Source: Nymphaea colorata (lineage: Eukaryota; Streptophyta; Magnoliopsida; Nymphaeales; Nymphaeaceae). Taken from it: a stretch of 64,000 nucleotides of DNA. The translations under genes were made by a program, and so were the position numbers. The notes beneath the pieces are model-generated. The model was not told the origin of the DNA, did not search any database, and saw only the letters and a program-made list of their open reading frames with translations. Location: NCBI RefSeq assembly GCF_008831285.2, contig NW_022204507.1:1240001-1304000 (forward strand), given 5' to 3'. Below are positions 24,691 through 36,437 of the stretch, one piece after another (within the stretch, counting starts at the first letter, position 1; every line of letters begins with the position of its first letter).

Positions 24691-25930
24691 TGCTTAGGTG
24701 GGCATCTGATATACTTTTGATGACGTATGTGGAGGGCTACATATCTATATGATCCAATATATTGCATGCCTAAGGTCTCATTTGTATAGGTTAAAAGTGA
24801 AAACTTGAAGGACTGCACCTTCTTAGGCACGAAGTAACATAAAGCACCCATCTAAATAGATCTGTTTTCTCTTCTTCATGGTACGTAGTTATTATGTGTC
24901 CTGTTTTGTCACCTTCTGGTTTTCAATCTTTTTCATTGGAGGAAAGAGATCCAGGGAAATTGTGTATAGTCACTCACGCTCGGTTAGACTTCTGCTAAGC
25001 ATCCCCCATTTTGTCTACCTATTTAGGGGTTGTTCTTATTATGAAAACTGTATGAGTGTCCCTGCTGCCAAATGACTCCTTAATAGTAGTGGAGCTGCAT
25101 TGCAAATTTTGTAAGCAATTTCCCGTACCAGTCATTGATACTTCTTTTTTTTTAATTTTTTTTTTATATACCTTAAAGTTGAAAGTTAAACTAATAGTAC
25201 CCCACAGTCAGAAATTTGGCTTTACCACTACCCGTTTAGGGTTCTATTTTTCTTCAGCTTGATCTCTAGCTGAAAACCATTTTGGTGATTTTTCGACTCT
25301 GCTTAGTTTGAAGGCATGAAGCATAGACTCCCCATCCAACATGCACCAAACTCCACAAGTTAGTGATGTACTCCATATTTTGGTGATTGATTATAACCTT
25401 GCTTAGCTTATCTTGCAATCAAGTTGAGGACTTACCATGTTCTAAGTTTAAAATATATAGTTTTCTAGTACCTAACAAAAATTCTTGTATAATAATGTAA
25501 TTGCGCTGCATGAACTTCCGGCAGCCACTGCTTGTGAAATCAAATAGGTTTTTGCGTTCTGAAACTGTCGAGGGAGAACCTCGTTCTATTCATGAGATAT
25601 CAAATAGGTAATTAAATATACAAATGACAGTAATTAATCCACTTTCTATGTCATAATTTATGGACACCAAGATTGGAACATTTTGCCTGGGGACAAACGG
25701 TGGCTGGTGACATTAGCTAGTGATGTAACAAGTTCTTGCGTCATTTACTGGGGATTGCATGCAACTTTTTGTGTTTTCTGCACCCTTCTCCACAATCCAA
25801 GCAATTTTAAGTAATAGCGTTTGAATATTCTTGTATTGAAGAATTCCAATCACCATTTGATCAATAAGAGAGACATCTTAACATATTCCTTAGGTAACCA
25901 CAATATGCGGTGAACATGCTGTAAGAAGGG

Positions 25931-26089
25931 AAGTATTGAAGCGAAGTGTGGGTTTCTGTGCACCATTGCCCCACATCAGTATTGCTGCGATGATGCTGGA
26001 CCTAGTTGCTATCACATCATAGTCCCCACATCAGACCCAGGTCAGTGACTCACGTGCCCTTCAGCCAAAAAGTCTTGGCTCTACCACTA
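25931..26089. mobile_element. hAT-type MITE, 159 bp, with 8-bp target-site duplication
   Basis: Flanked by AAGAAGGG on both sides (25923-25930 and 26090-26097). Terminal inverted repeats are AAGTATTGAAGCGAAG on the left and, reverse-complemented, TAGTGGTAGAGCCAAG on the right; other copies improve the consensus to about AGTGGCGGAGCCAAG. Eight-base duplications and this terminus are typical of plant hAT MITEs. It has no coding capacity. Confidence 0.75.
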
Positions 26090-26535
26090 AAGAAGGGGTT
26101 GAGATCACAAGTTGGCGGGCTAGCCTGAAATTATTCATGTCATGAGGAATCAATTTTTAGAAAGATCATAGTAATTTTGCTTTGCTGGGCCATCCTACAT
26201 CCTTTGATGGGATATTTATATGATCCATCTATTGTACAAGGTTGACTGGAAAATAAAGGAATGTCATCATACTTTAAACATGTTTAAGGTTATTTAAAAT
26301 GGGTGATTAACAATGGGTTGGCGTGATCATTTCTGAATATTCAAGTGATTCAAAGATGAACCTCCACGGCTGGATGGTTATTTGTTTGTTTGGTGTCGAT
26401 AAAAAACATCGCGAAAGATGCATTTGCAATGATCAATTGATTGACCATGGTTTTCAATTATGAAATCCAACTTTTATGGCAGTTTTTAACAATACAAAAT
26501 AACCATCCGAGCACAGAAATAGCTGCCTAATTTCA

Positions 26536-26553
26536 ACACACACACACACACAG

Positions 26554-26632
<79 letters not shown>

Positions 26633-26638
26633 ATATAT
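26536..26638. repeat. CA then TA microsatellite, longest in window
   Basis: CA tract (26536-26552) followed by a TA tract to 26638 with one slip. It sits at the same R1 position as three shorter tracts. Confidence 0.95.
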
Positions 26639-27199
26639 TCGCACTAGCATTGCTTTCTTTGATGCTTCTAGTATGTTTTCTATCTGGAAGATGCCTAAAC
26701 CAACAAATAACAAACATTATCTAAGTCTACAGATGACCTTGCTCAATTATATGTGTAAACTAGTCATGATTCATTATTTATTTTCTGACAATGAAACAAG
26801 AACATTTTATTTAGGATTTACCATCATAGAGGCTGATTCTGTTGAATTTCAAGGAACCTGCAATTGTGGGACACTTGACACAGAATTGGCTGTAGGGATG
26901 AAATACCCCTCTTGTTGAGCGGTAGGATGAAATACCCCTCTTGCTCACCCGGCACAAGGGAAGATCTGTATAGAGTGTACTTATTTTTTGAATTGGTTCA
27001 GTCTTAACACAAAAAATATGGTCGATTGAATGCTAGTTGGGTCTGGCTCATGGCAAACATTGGCCAAAGAAACACTGGATTTATAAGTCATTTGACCCAA
27101 ATCATGAAAATGTTTAATTGATAACATATTTTTTCTGGTCTTGTTAAGAAAGAAAATGATGGGTAATAACTACCAGACCCTTCAAGATTTTATCGTCTA

Positions 27200-27572
27200 G
27201 CTATATATTAGTTCCATTCGCATGAAGAACTGGACATCACTTGTTAAACGATAGCATGACATTTAAAATGTGCGATCAAAATTGGAAATGATTGATGAGA
27301 TGCAAGTATGAATGGCAAGAAAAAATTTATGGAGACCATTATTATATCTTATCAAGTTATCTAAGGATCCCTATTAATATGAAGCAAGAAATAAATGGAT
27401 TTCTTGGATGAAGGCCTTCACACATGTTAATGGTTGCATAGATAAACCCTGAGGTCATAAACGTATTTGGTGTGCTTGGCCTTTTACATTCGTAAGTCCT
27501 CTATTGCTAAAGTTTATCTTTCATTGTTGATTTTAAGGGGATAAATTATTTAAAATTTATATAAGTAAAACA

Positions 27573-27610
<38 letters not shown>

Positions 27611-28190
27611 TTATACCACATATAAAATAGGTTTTTAAAGATTGACATGCGACCCTTGGAATCCAGCCGTATAACTGAATCAAAAATATTTTACTTGCAT
27701 AATAAGTTCTAGAGTCCTTGGGTATTATTGTAAATCAACTTAATTATTTATTTCTTTTCCTTTATGTAGTCTAAACAAACATAATTTGAACAATTCTTCT
27801 TCTTTCTATTCAAACAAGCTTTTATAACAATTTGTTTCATTCTATTTTCTTTCCTCTCATTTTCTTCCCAAATCCTTTCTTTCCCTTTCCATTCTTTTCC
27901 TTTTATCCTACTTTCTCTCTATCCAAAAAGGTGCTATAATAGGTCAACGAAAAATTTATTTTACAATTGGGATTGTGTTGCCTAAAGCCTCTCTAAGAGC
28001 CAGCACGTTTGAAATGACCTTATATAAGAAGTTACATGGGGAAATAGGTTGCTACTGGTTTACACTTGTAGCTCCTTCTATCTTGAGAATTAGAACAATC
28101 ACAGTGTTGTTGAACTTCTTCACCATTCATCTTATTCCCAAGAAAACTTCAACCATCTTGATTATGTAATGACTGGTTACTCCTGGTACT
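27200..28190. other. Single-copy non-coding stretch
   Basis: I see no gene and no second copy in the window, apart from the tail of R1 at its start. A TA microsatellite lies at 27573-27606. Confidence 0.5.
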
Positions 28191-29284
28191 GTTGAAAAAG
28201 GAACCTGAAGGATCCACTACGTCCTGAAGCGCTCTCCGCTTTCAAACTAAAGTTGCATACTTGAGTTCTTTTGCTAAAACAGATCTTAGGATTTGTCGGA
28301 CTCATCTCTCTTTTCCACTCGTCAGCACAGACTACTATTTAAAATAAGAACAAAACATGTACTTCCCATCTTTTGCTCTCTCTCTCTCTTCATGCAAGAG
28401 AAGTCAAAGGGCATGGAGCTGTTACTTTGTTTCTTTCTTCCAACACACTTTCACCTTCAGTCGTAGACAAGTAAAAAAAGAGAGCAACGGCCCTGTTGAA
28501 GAGAAACCATTAATTTACATGATATGCCATCGTTGATATTAAAGTTCCTGTCTTGGTGGGAAAGACACAGACTTAGAGGTGGGAAAGACGCAGACTTAGA
28601 GGTGGAATAGAAATGCTCAAATCAAAATACTTATGTGAGTTGGTAGATTGTGCTTCCCATGGCAATACGGTGGCCATCGAACACAGGAATTATGAATACC
28701 ATGGAAACAAGAAAAATCCAAATCTGTTACATCAGTAGCAGATTGATAGTCTAATTTATATGATTCAACATGTGCTAAATATGCCTCTTCAAGCAGAAGA
28801 ACAAGTTTCGGCAACTTTTTGTCCTTTTTTATGAAGGAAGTCTCTCACATATATCACCGACTTCAACACAAAGCAGCATCACCACAAAAGCATGTAGAAA
28901 ACACATATGCTAATGGAACCACATCTGAAAGACACCCTGCCTTGATCGACCAGCTTCCCGTCCCTATTTTAAAGCTATTCACAGTACCTATACCACGGTC
29001 CTCAGGAATATTCATGGTTGCCTGTCGTCACTAGCTAATGCCGGAAGGAATTCCATCTTTCTGTTTGCTCTCTCGGCCCCCTTCTCTTTCTCTCCCTCTC
29101 TCTAGATGTGCATATGAACTCAAAATGCGTGGAGCTGTCACTTTATTTCTTTCTTCCACCACACATCACTTTTAGTGGTGGAGAAGTCAAAAAGAGGGGA
29201 ACCACCCTGTTGGATAAAAACAAATAATTTACATTGATAAGACTTTTCTCAATATCTTTTGTTATAAAAGAGATTGCACTGCCA

Positions 29285-29292
<8 letters not shown>

Positions 29293-29324
<32 letters not shown>

Positions 29325-29335
29325 GTGTGTGTGTA
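29293..29335. repeat. TA/TG microsatellite
   Basis: TA tract followed by TG units in the X tail copy; the partner at 47776-47800 is shorter. Confidence 0.85.
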
Positions 29336-29857
29336 TATAACTAATAATAGATAATGAAAATACATATCACGTTTTTCTCTTTATTTTTCTCCTATCTATC
29401 AAGTTAGATCGGATAACCATGACTTGATGGCTGAATAACTCTAAAAAGTCAGTTCACCATTCAATATATACACACACACACACACTACTTCGATCCCAAA
29501 CAAAAACAACAGACCTCTTATATTTGTGTTAAAAAGTGTTCTGAACAAAATATGAATCTCCTAATGCCTTCATTATGAACACTAATTTAATCTAAACAAT
29601 GTTTAAGTTCAAATTACTTTTATAAAAAAAAAGTATTTTTTCTACTATTAAAATTTTGATGTTGCAAGTGCCATTCCTTTTTTAATTATTATGGTATATT
29701 AATAAAATAAAAAATAACTAACTTAAAGTATGTTTATCATTAAATATATTTTAAGATAGTGCTAAATTATAAAGAAAAGGAATTTTAATAGGCCCGGCTT
29801 CTGTCCCTTACGTAAGTGGTATGTTATTTATATAATGTATATATGCACATGCACACA

Positions 29858-29860
<3 letters not shown>

Positions 29861-29891
<31 letters not shown>
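29861..29891. repeat. GA microsatellite
   Basis: GA tract preceded by a CA tract; homologous to the longer tract at 48184-48231. Confidence 0.92.
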
Positions 29892-29897
<6 letters not shown>

Positions 29898-30029
29898 TTA
29901 AATGAAACTAAAAACATCCAAATAGTACTGAATGCCACAGTACAACTTAAAAAAAAGGACGAAACAAAAGAAAGTAGAAGCAGCAGAGAATAAGAGAGAT
30001 ACAACTTCCGTTTAAAGGAATTAGACATT

Positions 30030-30260
30030 TTCCTCTTGTTGACAAATCTAGCACAGCTCTATGTTACAGAAATTTCTTAATAGCCATCGGTTAGCAAACT
30101 AACGAAAATATCTTGATTGTCACATTATTTTCCCCAGAAACTCCAAAGGAGGATTTGGTTATGGATACGAAAGAGATACATGGGCTCTACTACATAAACT
30201 AAATCGAAGACAAACAAGGCCACCACCAACAACAATAAAATTCTCTCGGGCTAACTAAAT
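30030..30260 (+). mobile_element. Short copia fragment
   Basis: Resembles 36755-36910: the LTR-edge words CAGCTCTATGTTACAGAAAT followed by codons readable as GLYYIN. It is the same kind of GAG-pre-integrase start as the right-hand fragment, but much shorter and diverged. Confidence 0.55.
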
Positions 30261-30449
30261 TGAAGACAAGGAAGGCCAGGAGAAAGACAAATAATGTATT
30301 GTATTGTCGTTTCTTTCTTGTTCTTAATTTGTACTTTCGTGTTTTCTTGTCATCTATTTTACATTTTCTTTTTTCATTTTACATGTGAAAATTGGTTTGA
30401 ATCAACCTATTTGAATTGGACCAGTTCGTTATCGGCCCGATATTTCATG

Positions 30450-30720
30450 ATTTAATTATCCAGATAGCACTAGCTATGATAGTCATACATGAAAAGACCT
30501 CAATACTTGGTCCATTTCTTGTGAAGTTACATCATGTTTTGCATGTCTCCATTTATTTTGTAGCTCTAAAACAATTAATGACGACTTTTCTCTATATGCC
30601 ACAGCTTTCTTAAACTCCAAATCTGTCAACCCTAAAAGGTCGCTGCTCTTCCCTATCAAGCTATAGCTGGATGTCCCCAGCACGGGTTTTCCATGAGTTC
30701 TCAAATGCAACAACCTAGCG
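30450..30720 (-). other. Gene-like open frame in a single-copy insert
   Basis: I do not recognise the protein. A minus-strand frame of at least 76 codons is open from the region before 30713 to 30483. Its composition looks protein-like (segments LRTHGKPVLGTSSYSLIG and LLGLTDLEFKKAV), without the bias of simple sequence. It is not present in the X, Y or C copies, so it came in with a separate insert (about 30260-30770). It may be an exon fragment of a host gene carried by a transposon. There is no start context, splice model or partner copy. Confidence 0.3.
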
Positions 30721-30769
30721 ACGTCTTCTAGGTGATTTTCACCTCGAATCCATCAAAATATGCATTTGC

Positions 30770-30896
30770 AATGATCAGTTGTTGACCATGGTTTCAAATA
30801 ATGGAATACAACTTTTACAGCAGTTTTTAATGATACAAAATAACCATTCAAGCACAAAAATAGCTGCCCGATTTCAATATACACACACACAGGTAT

Positions 30897-30944
<48 letters not shown>

Positions 30945-31410
30945 GCCGCACACCTTAATTAGGTCAATGAGGCATCACTCAGATGCTTTGAGGCTTTCTT
31001 CTAGGTGATGCAGAGAGACCTCATGCAGGTGTGCACCTCTAACAACACTGGTTTAGGCTACTTGTCAAAGAAAGAAAAATCTGATAGAAGTATATTCCAT
31101 GCGTGACTCTTTCGCAGTCCACATCTTCTGTTAATCTATCCACCTTAAGAGCTGTTCGAGAATAAAAAACAAATCAGGCCAAATCAGAGAGAGAGAGAGA
31201 GAGAAAGAGAGAGAAAGAGGGTGATGACAGTTGCTCATGATGAGAGCAATGAGTGGAGAGCGTTCAGCTGAGTTCGGGGGGACATGGGCCAACACAAACA
31301 GATTTGCATTAATAAAACAGTCATAACGAAAAAGAGAGTATCCGGTCCAAGAAGGTGCTCTATATGGAGAAGATATATCTTGTAAGAAAAAGATGACTAA
31401 GAAGATTGAT

Positions 31411-31441
<31 letters not shown>

Positions 31442-32050
31442 TGTAGAAACGGGTTGTCAAAACAGGTTATATGTAAAAAAAATTGTGTATATGGGTACAT
31501 AATGACCAAAATAACCCTGTTTATAGTAGAAAAGGAACATTTTAAAAGGGTAAAAAAAGGTTATGAAAAAATTAAAAAGTGTAAAATAGGCAGAGTATGC
31601 CATTAAAAAATTCAGAAATAATCCAACCTTCATCTTTTTTCCTATGATACTATATACTTGTGGATCCACAGAAGTGTGCAGCAGCTCGATCTCATATCTC
31701 ATATCAGGCATTGACCAGTTCCACAGATTCAAGTGGCCGAAGAAGAAGAAAGAGGAGAGGGGGTTGGTGGAGGAGGAGAAAATTTCTTCAATCGATGCGG
31801 CTTGAGTTTTTGACACTGATGGTCAATGGCGAAGCTCTCTCTGAAGAACGTAGGTGACCTTAGACTTAATTTCTTGCTTAGGTGGGCATTGAGATCATTT
31901 TAATGACGTACGTGGAGGGCTATATATCTATATGATCCAATATATTTCATGCCTAAGGTGTGATTTGTACAGGTGAAAAGTGAAAACTGGAAGGAAAGCA
32001 CCCCTAACATCACAAAGCACTCATCTAAATATGCTTTCTATATCAAAATT
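30770..32050 (+). repeat. R1 piece followed by R2 piece
   Basis: Bases 30770-30960 match the R1 microsatellite neighbourhood (26430-26640). Bases 31000-32050 match R2 (23580-24800) with differences. A CA/TA tract (about 30883-30945), a GA tract (31187-31220) and a TA tract (31410-31439) are included. Bases 31783-32050 are also the start of block C. Confidence 0.65.
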
Positions 32051-32449
32051 TTATCCCTTTATACATATCATTTTTCAGCGAAAACAATACCGAAAGTCAA
32101 ATTTTTCATTATAACTCGCGACCTTTGAAAGTTGATCAAACAAACTGATGGTCGCTAACATCATCCCTAAGAACTGATCGCCTTCTAACCAATACTTCCG
32201 GCTCAAACCGGACGGTTGCTTTAATGCCCACATTTTTCTTTTTCTTTTTCTTTATTATCACAAAAATTTTAATAAGAGTATAGGCTATAATTGGTAGATT
32301 CAATAACTGACAAAAATAGTTGAAACTGTGAACTATATCATAAAGGGGGCAGCCATGGAAAGAAATGAATGGGTTACCAAATATATACCTTGGTAGAAGT
32401 GGTAACTGAAAATATTAAAAGAAACTAAAGATGATTGAGGGCAGCTGAG

Positions 32450-32760
32450 AAGCCTTCCTGAGAAAAATCATTTGGGGATGTTGCTCGCCTTGTATTGGCC
32501 TTATTTAACCCCATTCCTCAGGTTCCCATTTGCCGCAGCCATAGGGGGAAGGGTTCCAGCTGTTAGAAATTATGAAAAAGTGAAAGCTAACCCTTGTTTT
32601 CCTGCATCTTGGGGTGAAGATCAAGAGCAAAGAGGCACTGGTCCACGTGACTGTTATCCGCAGCTTGGAGGATCAAGAAAGCCAAGGAGCTAGGGTGCTG
32701 ACAGTAAAAAATGAGGGGCTGTACAGTTAGGGAGACCCTGGTAAGTGTTATATAGTTTCT
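32450..32760 (+). other. Short conserved open block ending at a splice-donor-like site
   Basis: A 73-codon frame from ATG at 32472 to 32693, with a second frame also open, ends shortly before GGTAAGTG (32740-32747), a good donor. The left inverted copy (2230-2440) keeps the sequence but has TAA in place of TAT in the first frame. I cannot assign it to a family; it could be an old exon or chance. Confidence 0.25.
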
Positions 32761-33189
32761 TTTATAAATAATCTATATATGTAGGTACATATGTATATAT
32801 AAAGCAAGGAAAATTCTACTTGGTGGGGCTGAAATTATACATGTAGATGCATGTTTTGCAAGGAAATCGTACCACACTACCTTGGAACAGTAGCCTTGCA
32901 TGTTATAGTAGCGAATCCATGTATTTACGCACCTAGATATGAATAGATGTGTGAAGTGTTATATTCTGGAAATGATACACAACACTCTTAGTCTTAGACA
33001 TCTCTGATTGCCTAAAAATAAATATATATATGCATGTATGAGGTGTAATTACCTGTGTGCAGAAAAATAAATGGGTATTTTTAGGTAATACATGAGCTGT
33101 TTGTGAAAGAATATATATAATGTGGTGCTATGTTCATAATATAGCTATATGAAGCACACTGTGACACCCTTGTGCTGGAATTGTCTGTA

Positions 33190-34740
33190 ACATGTGTTTC
33201 TAGTTCCATGAAGGTCTAAGTATGCTGAAATTGATGGTATGTGCACATGAAAGTGATTGGAACCAGTTTGAACTGATGAGCATCTTGAGGAACTAGGAAT
33301 GATTCTAGGCAACTCAATAAGAGGTAAACTCTCTTTTTGCTCATCAATAGGTCTAGGCTTAATATATTCAGATCTGGACGACGACTTTAGCTGACTTGAA
33401 ATGTTTGAGGCAGTAAAAGAGGGACCACAATGAGACTATAAAAAAAAAATTTCATCAAAAATAACATGTCTAGATATGATGACACGATTAGAGATTGGAT
33501 TGTAACAAACACAACCTTTATGACAGCTGCCATACCCAATGAAGACGCAGGTTTGAGCTTTGGCTTCTAATTTTGAAGCACGTCTAGGCCCATTCAATGG
33601 ATAGACGGTACAACCAAAGGTTCTTAGATGACTATATTTGGGAACTTCATGCAAGAGCTTCTCATACAGCGTCATTTGCAAGTCTGCAATAGGCAACCTA
33701 TTAATAAGATGAACAACAGTTTTAAAAGCATCAAACCAAAATTTTTGTGGCATGTTGGCATGAATAATTATGGCGAGTCCCATTTCCACCAGATTCCTAT
33801 GCTTCCTTTCTACTATCTCGTTCTACTGGGATGTGTAAGGGCACGTTATCCATCAATGAATTCCTTGATTTTCAAGAAATGTGCTAAATTCTTTGCTCTT
33901 GAATTCTCCTCCCCCATCTGAATGGAAAATTTTAATTTTTGTTTCAAGTTGACACTCTACTATGCTTAAAAAGGTTTTAAAACATGGAAGTGTATCACTT
34001 TTCTTTGACAAGGGAAAGATCCATGAGAAGTGAGATTAGTTGTCAACCATTAAGAAATAATACATGTACCCTTCTCGTGAAGCACATGGTGCTGGTCCCC
34101 TGATATCAACATGTAACACTTCAAGAGGTTTGGTTGCATGAAACTCAGCTTTAGGAAAATGAATTTTATGCATTTTTCCAAGCACACATGAAGAACAAAA
34201 ATCTAATTTATGTCTTTCATCAACACAAATTAAACTAGCAACTTTCAACGAGTTTAACAACTGAAAGTGAGCATGTCCTAGACGCAAATGCCATAACTAA
34301 ATGTCTGAGTAGGAATTTTGAGAAACCGAAGAAGTATTAGCGGTCTTTTATTGATCGTCATCTCCAATACTGATAGGATTGCCAGTAGAGTCTTTCCTTT
34401 CTCTCATCCATCTATAGAGTCCTCCTTTCTCAAGCGGCCCTGTGTGAAGAATCTTGCCCATTTGCATATTCTTAACAATAACACCATTAGAGGAAAATTC
34501 AATAGAGCATTGGTTGTCTTTGGTGAACCTTTGCTACTGACATAAGATTCTTGTGTGCTTTAGGAGCATGCAACACATTTTTCAAAACAAAGGATGACGT
34601 CTTCCTAGGTAGTTACACGTTCCCTATATTTTTAATTTGCATCTTACTACCATTGCCAACTATAATAGAATTAAAACCATGACAGGGAACTTTACCTTGC
34701 ATAACTTTATCTTGTTCTGCACCTGTGTCTGGATACCAAG
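33190..34740 (-). pseudogene. Copia pol fragment (protease to integrase), right copy
   Basis: The protease motif reads WYPDTGA and then skips seven residues present in the left copy. GAG-pre-integrase (GHAHFQ, CSSCVLGK) lies at 34036-34287. The integrase Asp motif reads VDIRGPAP, with Arg in place of Trp. HSDGGGE at 33905-33925 is intact here, unlike the left copy. Stops TGA (33853-33855) and TAG (33823-33825) are shared with the left copy. Bases 33436-33789 give an uninterrupted integrase C-terminal frame with FGCTVYP and CVFIGYG. Confidence 0.92.
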
Positions 34741-35757
34741 CTGAGTCTTGAGTATTGCTGACATTTTCTCGGCTACTAGATGCATTATCAGATCTCCCCA
34801 TGTTGAGTGCCATGGCCATGAACGCTTTTGGAATATCATAACATTGTCGAGCTGTATGATATCTTCTACCAAAGTATTGACAAGTTACTCCTTGGCTGGA
34901 CTTGTTAGTATTATTATTTTTTCCATAGTTTCTTCTTCCTCCATTACGGCCTCTACCCCTACCACCATTATAGTTGCCATGCCCATGCCCTTGGTCAGTA
35001 ATAAAAGCATGCCCACACCCTTGGTCTGTAATAAAAGCACGCCCATGCCCTTGTTCAGCAATAAAGGTAGTGGCAGTGGCTTCAACCTGAGCCATCAGGG
35101 ATGAAGAAAGCATTCCAAGTCGTCGCTCTTGAGTAATTAACATATCATATAATTCAGACCATGAAGGCAGATCTTTGAATGCAGTAACAGTGGTAATACA
35201 TGATTCATATTCAGAATTCAGTCCATTCAAGGTATAGAGAACAAGGTCTGTATCTGAGACAAAGTGTTGCACTCTGCTGAGAGAATCATGTCAGAAACTA
35301 ATATGCTGAAGGTATTCAGTCATAGGCATTCCTCCCTTTTTTATGTTTTGGAATTCTCTTTTCAGCTGAATAATACGAAGATTATTTTGTGAGGCATACT
35401 ATTTTACAAGGATGAACCAAGCATCTATAGCAGTGCCAACACGAACCGGTTGTGACATGACTGGTTGAGTCATTGTGACTTTGATCCAACTTAGTGCAAG
35501 TTGGTCTTCACGATACCATCAACCATAAGCAGTATTTTCTTGTGTATGTGCTCCATCAAGAAATTCAGGTGGAGCAAAACATTTTCCATTAACATACTTG
35601 ATCAAATTTTAACTTTCATAACACTTTCAATTTGAGAATGCCAGAGAAGATAATTTGATCGATCAAGCTTGACTGAAACCAAACTTGAGAAAGCATTCCA
35701 TTGTGTACTTGGTGGAGTAGGAGTGCGAGGAGTGTTAGAAGAGGACAATGCAGCCAT
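34741..35757 (-). pseudogene. Copia gag (UBN2-type) with degenerate zinc knuckle
   Basis: The ATG at 35757 begins MAALSSSN, and codons for VSVKLDRSNYLLWHSQIESV match the copia gag N-terminus. Stops and frameshifts follow from about 35610 on. The frame from 35272 is open through MLITQERRLGML and into the nucleic-acid-binding part. The zinc knuckle (34841-34882) has C-x2-F-x4-H-x4-C: the second Cys (TGT) has become Phe (TTT). Upstream, about 34979-35075, lies a three-unit 33-bp repeat giving FITDQGHGHA-like peptides, then a Gly/Arg-rich tract. Gag normally forms the particle and packages RNA; this copy cannot. Confidence 0.88.
34979..35075 (-). repeat. 33-bp in-frame tandem repeat in copia gag
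   Basis: Three units each encode an 11-residue peptide of the FITDQGHGHA type. They are in frame with gag and lie just before the Gly/Arg-rich part. Confidence 0.8.
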
Positions 35758-35759
35758 AT

Positions 35760-36425
35760 TATACTAAAAATTTCTCGCTCGTTCAATCAACAGCCGACAA
35801 GCACAGTCAATACGATTTATGTCTGATAAACAAAAAAGGCGACTGAGGAGGTGGATTGGACGACTGAAGGGGCAGATAGGTCTCGGTGGCACTCCCTTGT
35901 GAGCATGCTTCTCGGTGAACATGTGAGCACAAAAGGAAACAGCGCTTCCCTTGGTGAGGGCTGGAAACAGCATGACCTTCCCTTGTTGAGAGACAGAAAA
36001 AGAAGTCAACAGCATGCTCCTCGGCGAAGGCTGGAAAGAGTGTGGCCTTCCTTAGACAAAAAAGGAGGCATGTGCCTCGGTGAAGGCAGGAAACAACACA
36101 CTCGGTGCCAGACCCTTGTTCAAAGACTAAAAAGAGCAGCATGCTCCTCGGTGAAATAGTGTGCTCCTCGGTGAAGGCCTTGGTGGCTTTCACTTGCTCA
36201 CCACAAAAAAAAGAGCATGAAACCGCACGCTGCTCTGTGGTTTACCTTTTTATGCAAAAAACTGTGGATGTAGGAAGAGGAACAGGAGACGCAACAGGGC
36301 ACGCAGCAGAGAGAGTGGCTGGAAAACGATGGTGCCAGCATCAAACAATGCTCATCCACTAGACAGGTGAAGCGTAGCTCTAGAAAGATGCAGGATACAG
36401 AAGACCACGGTGAAAGCAGTTGCAG
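35760..36425 (-). other. Copia untranslated leader with degenerate tandem repeats
   Basis: Lies between primer-binding site and gag. The plus-strand words GCTCCTCGGTGAAGGC and close variants recur near 35905, 36015, 36070, 36142 and 36162, separated by 15-110 bases. Open stretches here follow the repeats and are not considered genes. Confidence 0.6.
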
Positions 36426-36437
36426 GCTCTTATATCA
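36426..36437 (-). other. Primer-binding site for initiator tRNA-Met
   Basis: Minus strand reads TGATATAAGAGC, matching the usual TGGTATCAGAGC at 10 of 12 positions. It sits directly inside the LTR, as expected. Confidence 0.75.

Larger units (their letters stand above)
12557..26433. repeat. Block Y, left copy (direct partner of 49197-64000)
   Basis: A 13.9-kb segment repeated in the same order and orientation about 36.6 kb downstream. Anchors: 13340-13700 with 49595-49950; 14313-14520 with 50585-50790; 15031-16777 with 51329-53266; 17460-17520 with 54025-54085 (1 difference in 60); 22261-22320 with 59516-59575 (2 in 60); 25000-26433 with 62560-64000. The window end cuts the right copy. Main differences: a 375-bp insert on the left (12960-13335), a missing 995-bp LINE piece on the left, and a 380-bp segment only on the right (60758-61136). 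Confidence 0.94.
24700..27200 (+). repeat. R1 repeat copy
   Basis: Unclassified non-coding repeat, plus orientation. Partners are 62250-64000 (block Y) and 43785-45770 (block X); inverted ones are 5550-7010 and 11050-11905. It carries a hAT MITE (25931-26089) and a long CA/TA microsatellite (26536-26638). No open frame is conserved between copies. The size and lack of coding fit a non-autonomous retroelement or a composite repeat; the ends are not defined. Confidence 0.72.
28190..29910 (+). repeat. Second copy of the block X tail (as 46990-48250), with an internal duplication
   Basis: Direct match to 46990-48250 and inverted match to the start of left block X (about 3172-4250). Part is doubled: the segment with GGAGCTGT-ACTTT at 28410-28500 recurs at 29130-29220. 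No gene is supported. It lies upstream of block C here, giving the order X tail then C. Confidence 0.8.
31783..34740. repeat. Block C, right copy (inverted partner of 1-3157)
   Basis: Inverted match to the first 3.16 kb of the window. It contains R2 sequence, a non-coding flank with the short open block at 32450-32760, and the 3' truncated end of the copia element. Confidence 0.93.

Noticed and set aside
26454-26717. Frame rich in Ile-Tyr (minus)
   Set aside because: Translation of the TA microsatellite.
28000-28170. 64-codon frame near 27975
   Set aside because: No recognisable features and no partner copy; composition fits chance in AT-rich DNA.
35807-36193. Overlapping open frames in both strands of the copia leader
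   Set aside because: They follow the tandem leader repeat and lie between primer-binding site and gag, where no gene is expected.
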